DNA from: Streptomyces albireticuli
GTDB lineage: Bacteria; Actinomycetota; Actinomycetes; Streptomycetales; Streptomycetaceae
Direction of reading: 5' to 3'
Length of the DNA stretch: 64,000 bases
Assembly: GCF_021228125.1 (NCBI RefSeq)
Contig: NZ_JAJQQS010000002.1
Location: 248,001 to 312,000, forward strand
The number at the start of each line of letters is the position of its first letter. Position 1 is the first letter of the stretch. The position numbers and the translations under genes are program-made. The notes beneath the pieces are model-generated. The model was not told where the DNA came from. It searched no databases and worked only from the letters and a program-made list of their open reading frames with translations. Shown one piece after another: positions 1 to 9,206 of the stretch.

Positions 1-957
1 TGTCTCCGTCTCCAGGTCCGCGTCGGCCGGCCGGCCCACGACGCGGATGCCCTCCGCGTCCAGCGCCCGCTTGATCCGCCAGCGCAGCTCGCGCTCCACA
101 CCGAGCGCCACGCCCGGCATGGTCTTCGCCGACACCCGGATGACCACCGAGTCGAGGTAGACCGCGTCCAGGCCGAGCACCTCGACCGGCTCCCACAGCC
201 GCTCGTGCCACGGCTCTTCCTTGTGCATCTCCTCGCCGACGCGCTCGATGACCGCGCGCACCCGGTCCAGGTCCTCGTCCGAACGGACCTGGATGTCGAC
301 GCCGGCCGTGGCCCAGCCCTGGCTGAGGTTGCCGATCCGCTTGACCTCGCCGTTGCGCACGTACCAGATGGCGCCGTTGGCGCCGCGCAGCTTGGTCACC
401 CGCAGCCCGACCTCGACGACCGTGCCGGTGGCGACCCCGGCGTCGACCTCGTCACCGACGCCGTACTGGTCCTCCAGGATCATGAACACGCCGGACAGGA
501 AGTCCGTCACCAGATTGCGGGCGCCGAAACCGATGGCCACGCCCGCCACACCCGCGCTCGCGAGCAGCGGCGCCAGATTGATCTGGAGCACGGACAGCAC
601 GGTGAGCGCCGCCGTACCCATGATCAGGAACGAGGCGACGCTGCGCAGCACCGAGCCGATGGCCTCCGAGCGCTGCCGGCGTCGTTCGGCGTTGACGAGC
701 AGTCCACCCAGCGCCGTGCCGTCGACGGCCTGCGCGGTGCGGTTCATCCGCGCTATCAGCTTGGTGATGGCCCGGCGGATCAGCGAGCGCATCACGACCG
801 CGATCACCACGATCAGGATCATGCGGAGACCGTTGCTGAGCCAGACGGACCAGTTCTCCTCCACCCAGCCCGCGGCGTCGTTCGCCGTCCGTTGTGCCTC
901 GTCGAGCGAGGTGGGGCGGGGCGTCGAGTCGGCGGCCAGGGCAGCGGACCAGAACAC
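1..957 (-). CDS. MscS-family mechanosensitive ion channel (3' end outside window)
   Basis: Small-conductance mechanosensitive channel protein that would release solutes across the plasma membrane on hypo-osmotic shock. The visible 319 residues read VFWSAALAAD at the N-terminus. One membrane segment lies near residues 45-60 and a second near 95-115. The pore-lining glycine/alanine-rich helix follows (LLASAGVAGVAIGFGARN), then the MscS beta domain with GVGDEVDAG. The GTG start at 957 is preceded by GGAGGG about 8 nt upstream. The C-terminus continues past base 1. It is transcribed divergently from the HNH gene at 1215. Family assignment is firm; gating properties cannot be judged. Confidence 0.9.
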   Translation of the reverse strand, partial: MFWSAALAADSTPRPTSLDEAQRTANDAAGWVEENWSVWLSNGLRMILIVVIAVVMRSLIRRAITKLIARMNRTAQAVDGTALGGLLVNAERRRQRSEAIGSVLRSVASFLIMGTAALTVLSVLQINLAPLLASAGVAGVAIGFGARNLVTDFLSGVFMILEDQYGVGDEVDAGVATGTVVEVGLRVTKLRGANGAIWYVRNGEVKRIGNLSQGWATAGVDIQVRSDEDLDRVRAVIERVGEEMHKEEPWHERLWEPVEVLGLDAVYLDSVVIRVSAKTMPGVALGVERELRWRIKRALDAEGIRVVGRPADADLETET

Positions 958-1088
958 AGCAGGAACCCTCCGTGAAGACACGCCCGCGGCGAGGGGCGGC
1001 GCGGGCAGACTCACCACACTAACGGGGCAGCGAAGATCCTCCGTTGTTCTGTTCGAGATGGGACAGGTCTTGGGCGGGGGATGAACAC

Positions 1089-1106
1089 GGTGTGTTCCAA
1101 AACACC
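1089..1106. promoter_or_regulatory. Operator-like imperfect palindrome between MscS and HNH genes
   Basis: The 18-bp sequence reads GGTGTGTT-CC-AAAACACC, with seven of eight arm positions complementary. It lies in the 257-bp divergent spacer between the mscS-type gene and the HNH endonuclease gene. Its A/T content stands out from the surroundings. It could be a regulator site or chance; no known regulator is recognised. Confidence 0.35.
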
Positions 1107-1214
1107 CGTGGCCCGTTACCTGGTGATGGTGGCGCTCCGACCAGGGGCCGGGGGACACTTGCAGGAGATCGTCCCGGCGCGAGCCACGCGCCGCCGGCGT
1201 ACAAGGAGGCACCC

Positions 1215-1751
1215 GTGCCGCATGTCCTGGTCCTCAATGCGTCGTACGAGCCGCTCGGCGTCGTACCGCTCCACCGCGCGCTCATACTCGTCCTCAACGA
1301 AAAGGCGATCAGCCTTGAGGATTCCGGCGCCTATATGCACAGCGCGACCTGCACCGTCCCCGCACCCAGCGTCGTCCGGCTGAAGCGCTTCGTGCGGGTG
1401 CCCTTTCGGGGGCCCGTTCCGCTCACCCGCCGCGCCCTGTTCGCCCGTGACGGCGGGCGCTGCGCGTACTGCGGTGGCGTCGCAACCAGCGTCGATCACG
1501 TCGTTCCGCGCAGTCGCGGCGGACAGCACGCCTGGGAGAACGTGGTGGCGGCATGCCGCCGCTGCAATCACGTCAAGGCCGACCGGCACGTCGCCGAGCT
1601 GGGCTGGCGGCTGCGCCATCAGCCGGCGCCGCCGTCCGGCCTGGCGTGGCGCATCATCGGCACGGGGCATAGGGATCCGCGCTGGCTGCCTTATCTCGAG
1701 GCATTCGGCGCGGAGGACGCGATGGCCCGGATCGACGGCATTTCCGCCTGA
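1215..1751 (+). CDS. HNH endonuclease
   Basis: HNH-fold nuclease of 178 residues, of the type common in actinobacteria with a short N-terminal beta domain (VPHVLVLNASYEPL). The zinc-binding and catalytic core is complete: Cys83-x2-Cys86, Asp94-His95 in SVDHVVPRSRGG, Asn109 in AWENVV, and Cys114-x2-Cys117 followed by Asn-His. The GTG start is chosen because AAGGAGG lies 6-12 nt upstream; an earlier in-frame start would add unconserved low-complexity residues. It stands alone between divergent and convergent neighbours. The biological substrate is unknown; this family is chromosomal housekeeping rather than clearly restriction-associated. Confidence 0.88.
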   Translation: MPHVLVLNASYEPLGVVPLHRALILVLNEKAISLEDSGAYMHSATCTVPAPSVVRLKRFVRVPFRGPVPLTRRALFARDGGRCAYCGGVATSVDHVVPRSRGGQHAWENVVAACRRCNHVKADRHVAELGWRLRHQPAPPSGLAWRIIGTGHRDPRWLPYLEAFGAEDAMARIDGISA

Positions 1752-1798
1752 GTCGACCGGGCCGTCGTCGTATCGGGGCGCGGGCGCGCGCGGATACG

Positions 1799-1904
1799 GT
1801 GACGGCCCGGTCCCGTCCCGCCCGGCCCCGGTCCGGCCCGGCGAGTCCGGTCAGGGCCCGGTCAGGGCCCGGTCCGAGTCCCGCCCCGGGCCCGCCCGGC
1901 CCCG
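1799..1904. repeat. GC-rich low-complexity spacer with 11-nt tandem repeat
   Basis: This intergenic stretch between convergent genes is built of C/G-rich repeats. They include two exact head-to-tail copies of gtcagggcccg at 1850-1860 and 1861-1871 and many ggcccgg/cccggcc blocks. It can fold extensively and may end transcription from both sides, but no clean stem-loop with a U-tract is seen. Confidence 0.5.
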
Positions 1905-4900
1905 TCAGGGCTTCGGCGCGCCCTCGTCCCGCACCGCGTACGCCTCCACCGCCCACAGCGAGTAACCGAACTCCGTCGCCCGCCGCTCGCCCTGCACACG
2001 GACGAACCGGGCGTCCGGGGCGTCCATCCGGACCGTCTCCGTACCGCCCTTGCCCGCGGCCACCACCGCCGCGTCCCGCCAGGTGCGCCCGTCCGGCGAG
2101 ACCTGCACCCGGTAGCGGGAGGGGTGCGCGTCCTGCCAGTGCAGCACCAGCCGCCCCAGCCGCGCCGGGCGTGCCAGCTCCAGCTGCCACCAGGCGTCGT
2201 CCGCCGGCCGTGAGGACCAGCGCGTCCGGGGGTCGCCGTCGACGGCCGCCGAGGCCGGGAAGCGCGCCCCCTCGTCTCCGGAGGAGCTCGCCCGTCCCCC
2301 GCGCGCGAGGTCCGGCCCGTCCGTCGCCGGGTACGCCCTTACGGTCAGCGTCCGCTCCTGGTCGCCCAGCCGCACCGGCACCGTGAACGTCCGGGCCGTG
2401 CCGCCGGCCGGCACCGACAGCTCGATCCGGGCCGTGGCCACCCCGCCGCGCGCCACCGTCAGCTCCGCCGGGGCCTTCACCGTCACCCCCGCCGGCGCCC
2501 TTACGGTCAGCTTCTCGCGCACCGGCTCCGGCCGCCGGTTGATCATCCGGGCGGTCACGGCCGCCGGCCGGCCGCCGATCTCCGCGTCCGCGTCCTGGTG
2601 GGTGAGTTCGAAGTCGGCCGAGGGCGTGTCCGCGAACCACGGGGTGATCTCGTGCACATCGGGCGGCGTACCGCCACCGGTCCACACCAGCCGCAGCGCG
2701 TCCGCCCGCAGCCCCTTGCCCGGCGACTGCGTCCAGCCGCCGTCCGACACCGTGCCCAGCGGCTGCCAGCCCCGGGCCGGGTCGTGCGCCTCGACCCTGC
2801 CGCGCACCCCGGCGGCGGGCGCGGTCAGCACCGTGACGGCGGTCAGCGGGCGGGCCCGCGTCAGCCTTACGGTCAGCGGCCCGCCCGGCGCGGGCGCCAC
2901 CGACGTGGCCGGGTCGCCGTCGGTGGACAGCCCCGCGCCGCGCACCGGCCGGTCCACGCCCGTCCAGCCGTTCGCGCGGGCCAGCGCCTGGTCCAGGAAG
3001 GGCGTGAGGACGCCCTTGCCGACCGTCGCCCGGCCGTTCACGATCCGCTCGCGCAGCCGCTGCACATCGAGCTGGGCCCGCCAGGCCGCCCCGCCGTCGC
3101 CGCCCGCCTGGGCGGTCAGCATGTCCACGGCCCGGCCGCCCGCCTCGCCGTGCAGCGCCAGCTGCTCCAGCCACGGCCCGACCTCGTCCTCGAAGCCGTC
3201 CAGCGTGCGCGCCAGCCGCCCGGGCGCCTCCCGCATGGTGCGGAACGCGGCGCGCAGCCGGTCGGCCGCCTCGGTGACCCGGCCCCGGTCCGTGCCCGAG
3301 AGCGCCTCCAGGAAGCCGTCCAGCAGCGGCCGCAGATACGCCGACTCGTCGCTTCCCAGCACCGACGACGCGTCGTTGCCCGCCAGCGCCCGGAGCGCCT
3401 CGCGGGCCGGGGCGTCCGGGCCCGCCAGGTCGTCGACGGCCGCCCGCCAGGACTCCTGGGGGCGGTAACCGCGGGGGTTCCAGGCGTAGTCGGCGGCGGT
3501 GAACAGGGGGATCCGGGCCGCGGTCGGCTGTGCGGAGGCGTTGGCCAGCAGGGCCGCGGAGCCGGTCGCCACGGCCGGCTCCCGGCCGGTGTAGGGCCCG
3601 AGGAAGATACGGTCCTGCGCGAAGTCGTTGACCGGGTAGTTGTCCATCGTCACCAGCGGGTGCCCGAAGGCAGCGCGGGCGTCCGCCAGTTCACCGCCGG
3701 TGATGGTCTTCGGCACCACCCCGACGCCGGTCCAGGCCACCTCCACCCGGGGGTCCAGCGCGTCGGCCAGCGCCCTGCGGAAGGCCGTCCCGCCGTCCTG
3801 GTAGTACTCCGTCGGCAGCAGCGACAGCGGGGCGGTCCCGGGCCCCTTGGCCGCCAGGTGCGCGGCCAGCGCTCCCGCGACCTTCGCCTGGGCCTTCGCC
3901 GCCGCCTTGGGGCCGCGCCCGAACTCCTCGGCGTCCGCGTCGCAGTGCCACTCGCTGTAGCTCACGTCCTGGAACTGGAGCTGGAAGGCGCGGACGCCCA
4001 GCGCCCACATCCCGTCGACCTTCCGCTTGAGGTCCCGCAGGTCCTCGGCGGACGAGAAGCACATCGACTGCCCCGGCGAGACCGCCCAGCCGAGGGTCAC
4101 GTGGTTGCGGCGGGCGCGCTCGGCCAGGGCGCGGAAGTCGGCGCGCGCCTCGGCGGGGTAGGGGGCGCGCCAGCGGGCCTGGCGGTACGGGTCCTCGCCC
4201 GGCGCGTACAGATAGCGGTTCTGCTTGGTGCGGCCCATGAAGTCCAGCTGTGCCAGCCGCTGTTCCCGCGACCAGGGCGTGCCGTAGAAGCCCTCGGTCA
4301 GTCCGCGCACGGCGGCGCCCGGCCAGTCCCGCACCACGGCGCCGGCGAACGCGCGGCCGCCGCCCGGCTCCCCGGTGTCCACGGCGAGCTGGCGCAGCGT
4401 CTGGGCGGCGTGGAACAGCCCGTCCTCGCCGGTGCCGGCCAGGGCCGCCGCGGGACGTCCGTCGACCTGCCCGGTCGCCAGGCGGTAGCCGCCCCGGGGC
4501 AGGTCTCCGGCCTCGGGCGCGCCGAGGGCCCGCAGGGCCTTCTCGGCGGCCTGCCCGCCCGCGTAGACGATGAGGCCGTTCGGCGGCGGGGTGCCGCCCG
4601 GCGCGGCGTCGACGACGGTGCGGGCGCCGAGGCCGCGCAGGATGTCGCGGAGCGCCTCGACGGCGTACGGGTCGGTGCCGGGGTCGGCCATCACCGTGAC
4701 CTCGTCGCCGATCCGGGCGTAGGGGCCCCGGGCCCGCGCGCTCTGCGGACGCGGCCAGACCGGGGGCAGGGCGGTCTCGCCCTCGCGGTCGGGGGCGGCC
4801 GTGGCGGTGCCGTCCGGGCGGGGCGTGGCGAGGGCGTCGGGGGAGCCGCCGAGCAGCCCGCCGAGGAGCGCGGCGGCCAGCATGGTGACGCCGGCCCGGC

Positions 4901-5024
4901 GGGGGTGGGGGAAGGAAGCCCCTGAACCTGAGCCGGAACCGGAACCCGAACCGGAACCCGGGCCCGCACCGGCCGTGTGCGGGGAGGGAGAGGAAGGAGA
5001 GGTGTCGTCGCCCCGGAAGTGCAC
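1905..5024 (-). CDS. Secreted beta-N-acetylglucosaminidase (GH84-like) with CBM32
   Basis: Predicted exported glycosidase of 1039 residues. Order: an N-terminal Gly-Ser repeat tail, a hydrophobic signal segment (MLAAALLGGLLGG), a small N-terminal domain typical of GH84/GH20 enzymes (LPPVWPRPQ), a GH84-type TIM barrel (RGLTEGFYGTPWS, YLYAPGEDPYR), a helical region, a NEW3-like beta domain and a C-terminal F5/8-type C (CBM32) domain (AAVDGDPRTRWSS). The GTG at 5024 is chosen because GAGGAG lies about 10 nt upstream. In classical GH84 enzymes the catalytic pair is Asp-Asp; the equivalent place here reads QFQDVS, so the first Asp appears to be Gln. Likely substrates are GlcNAc-containing glycans. 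Confidence 0.8.
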   Translation of the reverse strand: MHFRGDDTSPSSPSPHTAGAGPGSGSGSGSGSGSGASFPHPRRAGVTMLAAALLGGLLGGSPDALATPRPDGTATAAPDREGETALPPVWPRPQSARARGPYARIGDEVTVMADPGTDPYAVEALRDILRGLGARTVVDAAPGGTPPPNGLIVYAGGQAAEKALRALGAPEAGDLPRGGYRLATGQVDGRPAAALAGTGEDGLFHAAQTLRQLAVDTGEPGGGRAFAGAVVRDWPGAAVRGLTEGFYGTPWSREQRLAQLDFMGRTKQNRYLYAPGEDPYRQARWRAPYPAEARADFRALAERARRNHVTLGWAVSPGQSMCFSSAEDLRDLKRKVDGMWALGVRAFQLQFQDVSYSEWHCDADAEEFGRGPKAAAKAQAKVAGALAAHLAAKGPGTAPLSLLPTEYYQDGGTAFRRALADALDPRVEVAWTGVGVVPKTITGGELADARAAFGHPLVTMDNYPVNDFAQDRIFLGPYTGREPAVATGSAALLANASAQPTAARIPLFTAADYAWNPRGYRPQESWRAAVDDLAGPDAPAREALRALAGNDASSVLGSDESAYLRPLLDGFLEALSGTDRGRVTEAADRLRAAFRTMREAPGRLARTLDGFEDEVGPWLEQLALHGEAGGRAVDMLTAQAGGDGGAAWRAQLDVQRLRERIVNGRATVGKGVLTPFLDQALARANGWTGVDRPVRGAGLSTDGDPATSVAPAPGGPLTVRLTRARPLTAVTVLTAPAAGVRGRVEAHDPARGWQPLGTVSDGGWTQSPGKGLRADALRLVWTGGGTPPDVHEITPWFADTPSADFELTHQDADAEIGGRPAAVTARMINRRPEPVREKLTVRAPAGVTVKAPAELTVARGGVATARIELSVPAGGTARTFTVPVRLGDQERTLTVRAYPATDGPDLARGGRASSSGDEGARFPASAAVDGDPRTRWSSRPADDAWWQLELARPARLGRLVLHWQDAHPSRYRVQVSPDGRTWRDAAVVAAGKGGTETVRMDAPDARFVRVQGERRATEFGYSLWAVEAYAVRDEGAPKP

Positions 5025-5398
5025 GGCCGTCTCCTCGCCCTCGGATGTCGCGCTGCCCCGGCACCGGCGTTCCGCCTGGCGCGGGACGGGCCCGAAGCCG
5101 GGCCCCTCGCCGGAGCCCTCCGTAGGGCTCCTCGCCGAGCTCTGTCCCACTCTGTCGAGCTCATTCGGGGGTCGAGCCCATCACCAGCGGATGAAGGTGT
5201 CAACGGACGTGACCGAAGTGCCTGTATTGCCCGGCGCGTCGGCGTGTGGACGTAGTTTCGAAGGGTGCAGAAAGGGTCAAAGATGGGGTGTCACCTGGAC
5301 TTCCGCCCCAAAATCCGCTTCTCGGGATCCGCACGTCTGGGCCCGCCGTGAGTGGGTAGGGCAGACGTGACCCACCGCCGTCATCCCAGGAGGCCCCC
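5025..5398. other. Divergent intergenic region, GH84 gene / malQ leader ORF
   Basis: About 370 bases without a convincing gene. It must hold the promoters for the leftward glycosidase gene and the rightward malQ unit. The A/T-richer patch around 5255-5290 is the most promoter-like part. No palindrome or riboswitch was recognised. Confidence 0.4.
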
Positions 5399-5602
5399 GT
5401 GGCCGCGTCCGCTCAACTCCTGCTCTCCGGCCTCACCGGCGCCGCCTGCCCGCCCGGCCCCGCCGACGCCCCGCTGACGAGCGAGCCGCCCCTCGCCGCC
5501 GCCACCCCCCTCACCAGCGAGCCCCCGCTCACCACCGAACCGCCCCTCACCAGCGAACCGGCCGTGGTCGCGGCATCCGGCACGGAGCACACGGAGGTCT
5601 GA
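5399..5602 (+). CDS. Small Pro/Thr-repeat protein upstream of malQ (hypothetical)
   Basis: A possible 67-residue protein starting with GTG behind AGGAGG and ending with TGA directly before the malQ ATG, so the two would be translationally coupled. It contains four near-identical repeats around PLTSEPPL or PLTTEPPL. No domain, membrane segment or signal peptide is recognised. Third codon positions are almost all G/C, as in real genes here, but such a frame can also be open by chance. It could be a leader peptide or an N-terminal relic. Function unknown. Confidence 0.45.
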   Translation: MAASAQLLLSGLTGAACPPGPADAPLTSEPPLAAATPLTSEPPLTTEPPLTSEPAVVAASGTEHTEV

Positions 5603-7741
5603 ATGGGCCGAGCGCGACTCGCCGCCCTGCACGGCGTCGCCACCTCCTACGAACCCTCGCCCGGCGACGGTGTGCCGGTGCCCGAGGACACCGTCGTCGC
5701 GGTCCTCGCCGCCCTCGGCGTCGACGCCTCCACCCCCCGGTCCGTCCGGGACGCCCTGGAGGCCCACGACCGGGCGGAGCGGCACCGGCTGCTGCCCGCC
5801 ACGGTGGTGCTCCGCTCGCGGGCCCCCGAAGGGGCGCGCGGGACGGCACCCGCGTCCGCGCTGCGCGCGCTCCCCGAGGGCACCGCCCTGCGCGTCGACA
5901 CCGAGGACGGCGGCAGCCTCCCGTGGACGTACGGGGACGCCGCCGCCCCGGAGCTCCCGCTCGGCCGCCACCTGCTGCGCGCCCACGCCCCCGACGGCCG
6001 TACGGCCACCGCCTCCCTGATCGTCGCCCCCCGGCGGCTGCCCACGCCCCCCGGGCGCGGCCACGGCTTCCTCGTGCAGCTGTACTCCCTGCTGTCCGCC
6101 CGCTCCTGGGGCATGGGCGACCTCGGTGACCTGGCGGAGCTCGCCGCCTGGTCGGGCCGCGCCTTCGGCTCCGACTTCGTGCAGGTCAACCCCCTGCACG
6201 CGGCCGTGCCGGGCACCGGCGGCGCCCCCACCGACCCCTCGCCCTACCGGCCCTCCTCCCGGCGCTTCCCCGACCCCGTGCACCTGCGCGTCGAGGACGT
6301 CACCGAGTTCGCCTATCTGACCGGGGCCCACCGGGACCGCGCCGACCAGCTCCTGACCCGGGCCGCCGCCCTGCGCGAGGCCGTCCTGACCGACGGCGAG
6401 CTCATCGACCGGGACGCCGTCTGGGCCCTCAAGCGCCGCGCCCTGGAGCTCGTCCGCGCCGTCCCGATGGCCCCCGGCCGGCGGGCCGCCTACGACGCCT
6501 TCCTCGCGGGCCAGGGCCAGGCCCTCGACGACCACTCCACCTGGTGCGCCCTCGCCGAGGTGCACGGCCCCGACTGGCGGTCCTGGCCCGGCGGCCTGAA
6601 GGACCCCCGTTCCGCCCGCACCGCACAGGCCCGCTGCGAGCTCCTCGACCGCGTCGACTTCCACTGCTGGCTCGCCTGGCTCACCGATCAGCAGCTGGCC
6701 GCCGCCCAGCGGGCCGCCCGGGAGGCGGGCATGCGCGTGGGCCTCGTCCACGACCTGGCCGTCGGCGTGCACCCCTCGGGCGCCGACGCCTGGGCCCAGC
6801 AGGACGCCTTCGCCGCCGGCATGTCCGTCGGCGCGCCCCCCGACGCCTTCAACTCCCGGGGCCAGGACTGGGGCCTGCCGCCCTGGCGCCCCGACGCCCT
6901 GGAGGCCACCGGCTACGGCCCGTACCGCGACCTCCTGCGGGCCCTGCTGCGGCACGCGGGCGCCCTGCGCGTCGACCATGTGATGGGCCTCTTCCGGCTG
7001 TGGTGGGTGCCGCAGGGCATGGAGCCGGCCCGGGGCACGTACGTCCGCTACGACCCGGAGGCCATGCTCGGCGTCCTCGCCCTGGAGGCCCACCGGGCGA
7101 ACGCGGCCGTGGTCGGCGAGGACCTCGGCACGGTCGGGCCCGGCGTCCGCGAGGAGCTCGCCGAGCGCGGCGTGCTCGGCACCTCCGTCCTGTGGTTCGA
7201 GCGGGACTACGGGCGGGCGGCCGGCGGCGGCCCGGCGGAGCCCCTGGAGCCGGCGCGCTGGCGCACCGAGTGCCTGGCCACCGCCACCACCCACGACCTC
7301 CCGAGCACCGCCGCCCGGCTCACCGGCGAGCACGTGGAGCTGCGCCACCGGCTGGGCCTGCTCGGCCGGCCGCTCGCCGAGGAGCAGCGCGAGGACGCCC
7401 GGGAGGTCGCGGAGTGGCTCGCCCTCTTCGGCCGGCTGGGCCTGCTCCCCGAGGGGCCGTACGACGAGGAGGCCGCCGTCCGGGCCGTCCACCGCTACCT
7501 CCTGATGACCCCCGCCCGGATGACCGGCGTCTGGCTCCCCGACGCGGTCGGGGACCGCCGTCCGCAGAACCTGCCGGGCACCTGGGACGAGTACCCGAAC
7601 TGGCGGCTGCCCATCGCCGACGCCTCGGGGCGGCCCGTCTCCCTGGAGGAGCTGACCGTCTCACCGAGGCTGCACACGCTGATGGAGGCGGTCCGCGGCC
7701 GCCCGCGCGAGGACGGCGGCCCGCCGGAGGGCCGCCGATAG
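5603..7741 (+). CDS. malQ: 4-alpha-glucanotransferase (amylomaltase)
   Basis: GH77 enzyme that transfers alpha-1,4-glucan segments between maltodextrins, a cytoplasmic step of maltose and glycogen-derived dextrin metabolism. The protein has 712 residues, usual for the actinobacterial long form with an N-terminal extension before the barrel. Recognisable blocks are SFVQVNPLHA-like DFVQVNPLHA, RVDHVMGLFRLWW with the nucleophile Asp, VVGEDLGTV with the acid/base Glu, and TTHDLPSTA. ATG at 5603 has ACGGAGG upstream, inside the end of the preceding small frame. The neighbouring glycosidase is divergent and not part of the unit. Confidence 0.95.
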   Translation: MGRARLAALHGVATSYEPSPGDGVPVPEDTVVAVLAALGVDASTPRSVRDALEAHDRAERHRLLPATVVLRSRAPEGARGTAPASALRALPEGTALRVDTEDGGSLPWTYGDAAAPELPLGRHLLRAHAPDGRTATASLIVAPRRLPTPPGRGHGFLVQLYSLLSARSWGMGDLGDLAELAAWSGRAFGSDFVQVNPLHAAVPGTGGAPTDPSPYRPSSRRFPDPVHLRVEDVTEFAYLTGAHRDRADQLLTRAAALREAVLTDGELIDRDAVWALKRRALELVRAVPMAPGRRAAYDAFLAGQGQALDDHSTWCALAEVHGPDWRSWPGGLKDPRSARTAQARCELLDRVDFHCWLAWLTDQQLAAAQRAAREAGMRVGLVHDLAVGVHPSGADAWAQQDAFAAGMSVGAPPDAFNSRGQDWGLPPWRPDALEATGYGPYRDLLRALLRHAGALRVDHVMGLFRLWWVPQGMEPARGTYVRYDPEAMLGVLALEAHRANAAVVGEDLGTVGPGVREELAERGVLGTSVLWFERDYGRAAGGGPAEPLEPARWRTECLATATTHDLPSTAARLTGEHVELRHRLGLLGRPLAEEQREDAREVAEWLALFGRLGLLPEGPYDEEAAVRAVHRYLLMTPARMTGVWLPDAVGDRRPQNLPGTWDEYPNWRLPIADASGRPVSLEELTVSPRLHTLMEAVRGRPREDGGPPEGRR

Positions 7742-7788
7742 GCCACCCCGGGCGCGCGGGGCGCGCGGCTGTCCGATACGTTGAGCCC

Positions 7789-8064
7789 GTGAGCAATAAG
7801 GTCAACAAGAACGCCGTGCGTGCCGGTGCCATCGCCACCGGCACGATGCTGATGCTGCTGATGTCGTCCCCCGCGTTCGCGCTCACCCGCGACGACGGCG
7901 ACGACCCGGGTCCGGGCCTGAGCGTGATCAACACGCTCGGCCTCTATGTCGCCGCGCCGATCGTGCTGTTCCTGGTCATCGCGGGCATCACGATGGTCGC
8001 CGCGCGTGGTTCGGACAACCCCGCCACGCACGCGCACAACACCCACCACCCGCGTACGCGCTGA
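7789..8064 (+). CDS. Small secreted or membrane protein (hypothetical)
   Basis: A 91-residue protein with a Lys/Asn N-region followed by a hydrophobic stretch ending in SSPAFA, which looks like a signal peptide. A linker rich in Asp and Gly follows, then one strong membrane helix (LYVAAPIVLFLVIAGITMVAA) and a short His/Arg-rich tail. GTG at 7789 is about 50 nt after the malQ stop, so it may be read through from malQ, though a separate promoter is possible. Small proteins of this layout are conserved in Streptomyces but have no assigned role. Confidence 0.75.
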   Translation: MSNKVNKNAVRAGAIATGTMLMLLMSSPAFALTRDDGDDPGPGLSVINTLGLYVAAPIVLFLVIAGITMVAARGSDNPATHAHNTHHPRTR

Positions 8065-8310
8065 CACCGTCTCGACGACGGCCGCCGAGCCGCTGACACA
8101 AGCCTTCCCGCCCGGCCCCCTCGATCCGTAAGGACGCAGGGGCGCCGGGCGGCGCTGTTTCCGGAAGCCGCCGCCGGGTACCCGGCACCGCCGGCCCGCC
8201 CCCGCACCACACACCCGTGCGGTGTCCCCTTCGCGCCCGCCTCCGGGCGCGCGCACCTGTGGGAGGGTGGCCGGGGAGACCCATGGGCGTCGAAGCGGAG
8301 GGCCGTACCC

Positions 8311-9162
8311 ATGCCACCGAGAAGCAACCCGACCGCGCGCCAGGCCCGATTAGGCGCCGAGCTGCGGAAGCTGCGGGAGGCCTCCGGGATGTCGGCGGGG
8401 GAGGCCGGCGCCCTGCTCGGCGGCGGCGCGGCGGGGATCGGCCACATCGAGGCCGGGCGCTGGGGGGTGAGCGCCGAGCGGGTGCGCCGCCTCGCCGCGC
8501 ACTACCGGGCGGCTGACGAACGGCTCGTCGGCGAGTTGTGCGCGATGGCCGAGGAGCGCGGGCGCGGCTGGTGGGAGGAGTTCCGGGGCGTCCTGGCCCC
8601 CGGTTTCCTCGACGTCTCGGAGCTGGAGCACCACGCCACCGCCCTGCGGCTGATGCAGCTCACCCATGTGCCGGGGATCTTCCAGACGGAGGACTACGCC
8701 CGGGTGGTCTTCGCCGGCGCCCGGCCGAGGCTTCCGGAGCGGGAGCTGCGCGCCCGCGTCGCGCACCGGGTGAGCCGCAGGCGCGTGTTCGCGCGGACCC
8801 CGGCGCCGGAGACGGAGGTGGTGGTCCACGAGGCCGCCCTGCGGATGCGCTACGGCAGCCGGGCCGTCCAGCGGGGGCAGCTGGAGTTCCTCACGGACGT
8901 CGCGCGGTGGCCGCACGTCACCTTGCGGGTCATCCCCTTCGACACCGACGACCTCATCGGCACCGCCCAGTCGATGCTCTACGCGGTGGGCCCCGTACCG
9001 CAGTTGGACACCGTACAGATCGACAGCGCCTTCGGCGGCGGGTTCGTCGACGCCTACGCCCTGGTGACCATGTACCGCGAGCTGTTCGACTCCCTGGCGC
9101 GGAGCGCGCTCCGGCCTGAGGAGTCACGGAAACTCATCCACCGCGCCGCCCAGGAGCTGTGA
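8311..9162 (+). CDS. XRE-family regulator with DUF5753 domain
   Basis: 283-residue DNA-binding protein. Residues about 8-65 form a Cro/CI helix-turn-helix (LGAELRKLREASGMSAGEAG). The rest is DUF5753 (MQLTHVPGIFQTEDYARVVF, LRVIPFDTDDLIGTAQSM). Family members in Streptomyces, such as the BldB/WhiJ-associated proteins, are usually encoded beside a small DUF397 partner and affect development. No DUF397 frame is visible within the flanking spacers here, so this is an orphan copy. A 14-bp perfect palindrome lies about 45 nt past the stop. Confidence 0.88.
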   Translation: MPPRSNPTARQARLGAELRKLREASGMSAGEAGALLGGGAAGIGHIEAGRWGVSAERVRRLAAHYRAADERLVGELCAMAEERGRGWWEEFRGVLAPGFLDVSELEHHATALRLMQLTHVPGIFQTEDYARVVFAGARPRLPERELRARVAHRVSRRRVFARTPAPETEVVVHEAALRMRYGSRAVQRGQLEFLTDVARWPHVTLRVIPFDTDDLIGTAQSMLYAVGPVPQLDTVQIDSAFGGGFVDAYALVTMYRELFDSLARSALRPEESRKLIHRAAQEL

Positions 9163-9206
9163 AAGCTCCGCATCACCTCTCCTGTCCCCGTATATGCAAG
9201 CACCTC

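Noticed and set aside
4921..4965. Gly-Ser hexanucleotide repeat as a CRISPR-like or phase-variable array
   Set aside because: Units are six bases, imperfect and within a coding frame; there are no spacers. Slippage could occur but nothing supports a switch.
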